Shown here in pieces: positions 5,158 through 6,118 of a stretch of DNA of 6,118 nt. This DNA is from JANNRW01 sp031401815 (lineage in GTDB: Bacteria; Desulfobacterota; Desulfuromonadia; Geobacterales; DSM-12255): positions 1 through 6,118 of the forward strand of contig JANNRW010000063.1 in assembly GCA_031401815.1 (NCBI GenBank), in the 5' to 3' direction. The notes under the pieces are model-generated. The model saw nothing but the letters and a program-made list of their open reading frames with translations, had not been told where the DNA came from and searched no databases. The position numbers were made by a program, and so were the translations under genes. Numbering within the stretch: position 1 is the stretch's first letter; every line of letters starts with the position of its first letter.

Positions 5158-6118
5158 CTATCTCCCCATATCATGTAGCACAATAACCGTAGTTGATCTG
5201 GTTGTCCTGTTACCTGCCTGGTCTGTAGCAACAGCTGTTATGGTATAAACCCGCCCATCCTTGTCATTCCCCTCCCGCCAGGCTTCCAGCAGCACCGTAT
5301 CCCCGAATTTCACCCCTTGCTTATTGAACTTGCCGTATTCATCAGCAACAGAGATGGCAACCTCTTGGACCTCTGAACCAAAGGTGGCCACACTCCCGGC
5401 AATTGCAACCGGCACAAGCTTTTTATTGGGCGACCAGAGCTGATTCGGTGTGGCGCTGATCGTCACTTCGGGCGCTCTTGGCACGTACAGAATCGTAGTA
5501 ACCGCAGTTGTCCGGTTCCCTGCCAGATCTACTGTCTCGGCCTGTAGCCGGTTCTCCCCTTGAGTAAGCCCGGAAAGTGCTATCCTCCAGGTGATAGCGG
5601 TCGGGTACTCTACCGCCCCGACTGTAGCAGTAGCGCAGCTGAGAATAATCTCTCTTCCCTCTTCCCGTGTCCCTGTTACGCTCTGGGTTGCAGCATTTGT
5701 AGGGGTTACAACCGGATCTATGGTCAGATTCGGTGGGGTCTTGTCATAGATGACATTGCGCTGGACAGTTGTCTGTGTTCCAACCTCGTTTGTAGCAGTA
5801 ACGATAATCGGATACTGTTTTTCATCTGTAAAGCTGACAATCTGCGAGAAAATCCCATCCAGTACCGGAGGAGTCAGAATCAACCCTTCCATGGCAACGG
5901 TAATGCCGACAGCAGTATAGGTATCAGATGTCTTGCCGCTGATCGTGAGAATCCCCTGGTTGGTGCGGATATCCTGTGGAGGCTCGGTTATCGTCAGAGA
6001 GGGTTTCCGGTCGTCAAAGAGCACAGTTCGTTTCTGGCTGCTTGTGTTGCCGGCGAGATCGGTAGCGGTTATTTCTATTGTGTTCCAGCCGTAAGAGAGC
6101 AGTACCTCGGCTGAAAAG
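5158..6118 (-). CDS. C-terminal part of a large secreted Ig-like repeat protein (5' partial)
   Basis: The frame stays open through the right edge, so the gene starts beyond it; a GTG at 6024 sits inside a repeat and is not a start. The visible part holds tandem beta-sandwich (Ig-like) modules, each ending in a version of ATDLAGN-TT: a partial one beyond 6027 (GWNTIEITATDLAGN), one at about 6015-5743 (ending TATNEVGTQTT), one at 5742-5479 (ending ETVDLAGNRTT) and the last at 5472-5161 (ending ATDQAGNRTT). Three joints carry a proline-containing linker, such as DDRKPSLTI, DKTPPNLTI and PRAPEVTI. The last module differs: it has NQLWSPNKKLVPV and KDGRVYTITAVATD, a C-terminal type I recall from other bacterial surface proteins, and the protein ends HDMGR. 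No transmembrane anchor or sorting motif is present at the C-terminus, so the protein is probably secreted or held by its missing N-terminus. Such repeats commonly act as spacers or binding modules in extracellular enzymes and adhesins. The functional domain is out of view. Confidence 0.85.
   Translation of the reverse strand, partial: FSAEVLLSYGWNTIEITATDLAGNTSSQKRTVLFDDRKPSLTITEPPQDIRTNQGILTISGKTSDTYTAVGITVAMEGLILTPPVLDGIFSQIVSFTDEKQYPIIVTATNEVGTQTTVQRNVIYDKTPPNLTIDPVVTPTNAATQSVTGTREEGREIILSCATATVGAVEYPTAITWRIALSGLTQGENRLQAETVDLAGNRTTAVTTILYVPRAPEVTISATPNQLWSPNKKLVPVAIAGSVATFGSEVQEVAISVADEYGKFNKQGVKFGDTVLLEAWREGNDKDGRVYTITAVATDQAGNRTTRSTTVIVLHDMGR

Noticed and set aside
6022..6024. GTG as a start codon for the Ig-repeat gene
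   Set aside because: The frame continues without a stop to 6118 and encodes another repeat end (ITATDLAGN) directly upstream, so it is internal.
5560..6114. A 184-codon plus-strand open frame opposite the Ig-repeat gene
   Set aside because: The translation is Cys- and Ser-rich and has no family features. The opposite strand encodes clear repeated Ig modules.

Overview
The window reads as a stretch of a Gram-negative, probably anaerobic chromosome, most likely a Geobacter-like member of the Desulfuromonadota. That placement is inference from gene content: a hybrid phosphorelay kinase, an aldo/keto reductase fused to a two-cluster ferredoxin, a Tat-type DUF362 protein, a secreted Ig-repeat protein and balanced base composition. 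No rRNA or other marker gene is present to confirm it. Nearly all of the window is coding. I see no tRNA, rRNA, CRISPR array or transposase.

Layout. (1) Positions 1-851, plus strand: the C-terminal end of a hybrid sensor kinase, with a receiver domain followed by an Hpt domain; it is cut by the left edge. (2) 852-1020: a gene-free spacer between convergent genes, filled by a nested inverted repeat (MITE- or REP-like). (3) 1021-2911, minus strand: a tight three-gene operon, transcribed as aldo/keto reductase-ferredoxin, then a Nudix hydrolase, then a YajD-type HNH protein. (4) 2912-3051: the divergent promoter region. (5) 3052-5155, plus strand: a three-gene operon encoding a small membrane-anchored protein of unknown function, an exported protein that looks like a proteasome/HslV-type Ntn hydrolase, and a Tat-signal DUF362 protein. 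(6) 5158-6118, minus strand: the C-terminal end of a large secreted Ig-like repeat protein, cut by the right edge and ending 2 nt from the DUF362 stop.

How the genes fit together. The minus-strand operon looks like cytoplasmic redox and nucleotide housekeeping, with no obvious single pathway. All three products of the plus-strand operon carry an N-terminal membrane or export signal, so they may work together at the cell envelope. The most interesting item is the middle gene. Its predicted signal-peptidase site leaves a Thr at the new N-terminus, with Asp at mature position 17 and Lys at 32, close to the Thr1/Asp17/Lys33 arrangement of proteasome beta subunits and HslV. This suggests a periplasmic Ntn hydrolase activated by signal peptidase rather than by self-cleavage.
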